Below, piece by piece: positions 6,545-7,166 of a stretch of 7,166 bases of DNA. The notes under the pieces are model-generated. The model was not told the origin of the DNA, made no database searches, and saw nothing but the letters and a program-made list of their open reading frames with translations. The first letter of the stretch is position 1; each line of letters begins with the position of its first letter. A program made the translations under genes and the position numbers. The stretch is from Oscillospiraceae bacterium (GTDB taxonomy: Bacteria > Bacillota > Clostridia > Oscillospirales > Ruminococcaceae), in NCBI GenBank assembly GCA_029240015.1, contig JARBTU010000083.1, positions 1 to 7,166 of the forward strand. Reading direction: 5' to 3'.

Positions 6545-6868
6545 TCAAATTTGTTTTACGATATTTTCGCTTAGTCTATCTGTTTTAAACAAGTCCATAA
6601 CAGTGACGGTCGCATTAATATATCTCTGTCTACTGTTAGTAAGTTCTCTATATTGGATCGCTTTGTTAGGACGTAAATTGATGCACTACAAGCATTGCTG
6701 ACGATGATGTTGCCAAACAGGCTGGTTGTAGATCGTTTTTATATTATCTGCAGGGCAAATTTTAGAACAAATACAACAGCCTTTACAGCTGGGATCGGCC
6801 CCAAACTGCTTATCTGCATTTTTAAATGTGCTGATTAGTGCATGGTTTAACAAAGAAAGTATAGTCAT
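6545..6868 (-). pseudogene. Decayed 3' fragment of an EFR1-family ferredoxin gene
   Basis: Read leftwards on the minus strand, one frame runs from about 6868 to a TGA at 6547-6545 with a single internal TAG (6688-6686). It resembles the C-terminal 2x[4Fe-4S] part of EFR1-type flavodoxin/ferredoxin proteins. The first cluster motif is intact: C-KG-C-CI-C-SKI-CP, about 6787-6752. The second is broken: the expected four cysteines read Arg, Cys, Cys, Arg, with the stop codon between the two cysteines. The tail after the stop (CINLRPNKAIQY and onward) still resembles the family's CIHWCPKEAI region. The N-terminal flavodoxin half, about 180 residues, is absent; the tRNA terminator sits where it should begin. 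Homology recall is from memory, but the cluster motif and in-frame continuation past the stop are direct. No ribosome site supports a short functional product. Confidence 0.75.
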
Positions 6869-6886
6869 CAATCTTATTAAAAAATA

Positions 6887-6921
6887 AAAAGAAGTCAGCC
6901 GCATTGCGGATGACTTCTTTT
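6887..6921. terminator. Terminator downstream of tRNA-Arg
   Basis: Outer arms 6887-6897 and 6911-6921 are perfect 11-base complements. After one G-A mismatch, 6899-6902 pair with 6906-6909 around the loop ATT. On the minus strand the stem is followed by a long T-rich tail (complement of 6881-6890), so it should stop the tRNA transcript 19 bases after the tRNA end. The plus side also ends in TTTT. Confidence 0.85.
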
Positions 6922-6939
6922 AGTATATGATATTGATGT

Positions 6940-7016
6940 TGGTACGCCTGACTGGATTCGAACCAGCGGCACATGGCGTCGGAGGCCATTGCTCTATCCA
7001 ACTGAGCTACAGGCGC
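6940..7016 (-). tRNA. tRNA-Arg, anticodon CCG (reads CGG)
   Basis: The minus strand folds as a full cloverleaf. The acceptor stem GCGCCTG pairs with CAGGCGT (first pair G-U). The D arm GCTC-loop-GAGC follows, then anticodon stem ATGGC/GCCAT with 7-base loop CTCCGAC (anticodon CCG at 6982-6980), a short variable loop, and a T arm with GGTTCGAATCC. The discriminator base A and a genomically encoded CCA (6942-6940) end the gene. CCG reads the Arg codon CGG. It has its own promoter and terminator, so it is transcribed alone. Confidence 0.96.
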
Positions 7017-7052
7017 ATATATAGTTAATGAAGAACAAAATATCCATTAGTT

Positions 7053-7080
7053 AGTATATCATAAACAGGATAAAAATCAA
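7053..7080 (-). promoter_or_regulatory. Promoter of tRNA-Arg
   Basis: On the minus strand TTGATT (7080-7075) and TATACT (7058-7053) are 16 bases apart, with TGA directly before the -10 box forming an extended -10. The expected start is near 7046, about 30 bases before the mature tRNA. Confidence 0.65.
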
Positions 7081-7101
7081 GAAAAAGTTAAGCAAAAGGT
7101 C

Positions 7102-7166
7102 AGAAAAGAAAAAAAGGGAAAAAAAGAAGAAAAAAGATGTTGACAAAGGTATGGAGGTTGTGATAA
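7102..7166 (+). promoter_or_regulatory. Purine tract and truncated promoter at the right edge
   Basis: Bases 7102-7137 are 36 uninterrupted purines, mostly A. They lie just before a perfect -35 box TTGACA (7140-7145). The window ends with TGTGATAA, which would start an extended -10 (GATAAT if the next base is T) at a 16-base spacing. This fits a strong plus-strand promoter with an A-rich UP element whose gene lies outside the window. Confidence 0.55.

Noticed and set aside
6940..7016. Integration (att) site at the tRNA-Arg gene
   Set aside because: No second copy of the tRNA 3' end is visible in the window and no integrase is present, so there is no direct support.
1..7166. CRISPR array, insertion sequence or phage genes
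   Set aside because: No regularly spaced direct repeats, transposase or phage-like reading frames were found; the only periodic coding repeats are the protein repeats at 4052-4552.

Overview
This window looks like chromosomal DNA of a low-GC Gram-positive anaerobe of the Clostridia, probably a Lachnospiraceae-like or related Eubacteriales species. The hints are AT-rich intergenic DNA, strong AGGAGG-like ribosome sites, near-consensus sigma-A promoters, T-tailed hairpin terminators, a choline-binding-type repeat protein, a single-domain GyrI-like protein and the remains of an EFR1-type ferredoxin. The genus cannot be fixed from the sequence alone.

Left part, plus strand (1-3047): the 3' half of trpB overlaps trpA by 8 bases. 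The two subunits of tryptophan synthase are the last genes of a trp operon, which closes at a hairpin terminator (1441-1484). A new sigma-A promoter (1517-1545) then drives a membrane-anchored protein with a degenerate GGDEF domain and an intact EAL domain. This is probably a c-di-GMP phosphodiesterase, and it ends at its own terminator.

Middle (3105-4678): a near-consensus promoter, a leader of about 140 nt and a secreted protein made of a signal peptide, a CBM9-like sugar-binding domain and a tail of eight to nine choline-binding-type repeats. A very long perfect inverted repeat (4634-4678) ends this gene and also serves the convergent gene on its right.

Right part, minus strand (4670-7016): reading leftwards from the right, there is tRNA-Arg(CCG) with its own promoter and terminator, a decayed 3' fragment of an EFR1-family ferredoxin gene, a GyrI-like small-molecule-binding protein and a DagK/YegS-family lipid kinase. 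The hairpin that ends the GyrI-like gene also carries the predicted -35 box of the kinase gene. At the far right edge, a purine tract and a -35 box suggest a plus-strand promoter whose gene lies outside the window.

Each gene appears to be its own transcription unit except trpBA. No mobile element, CRISPR array or clearly new multi-gene system is visible. The most noteworthy points are the Asp-to-Glu change at a catalytic position of TrpA, the loss of the GGDEF signature beside an intact EAL site, the CBM9-plus-repeat architecture without a catalytic domain, the combined terminator/promoter, and the ferredoxin pseudogene beside the tRNA.
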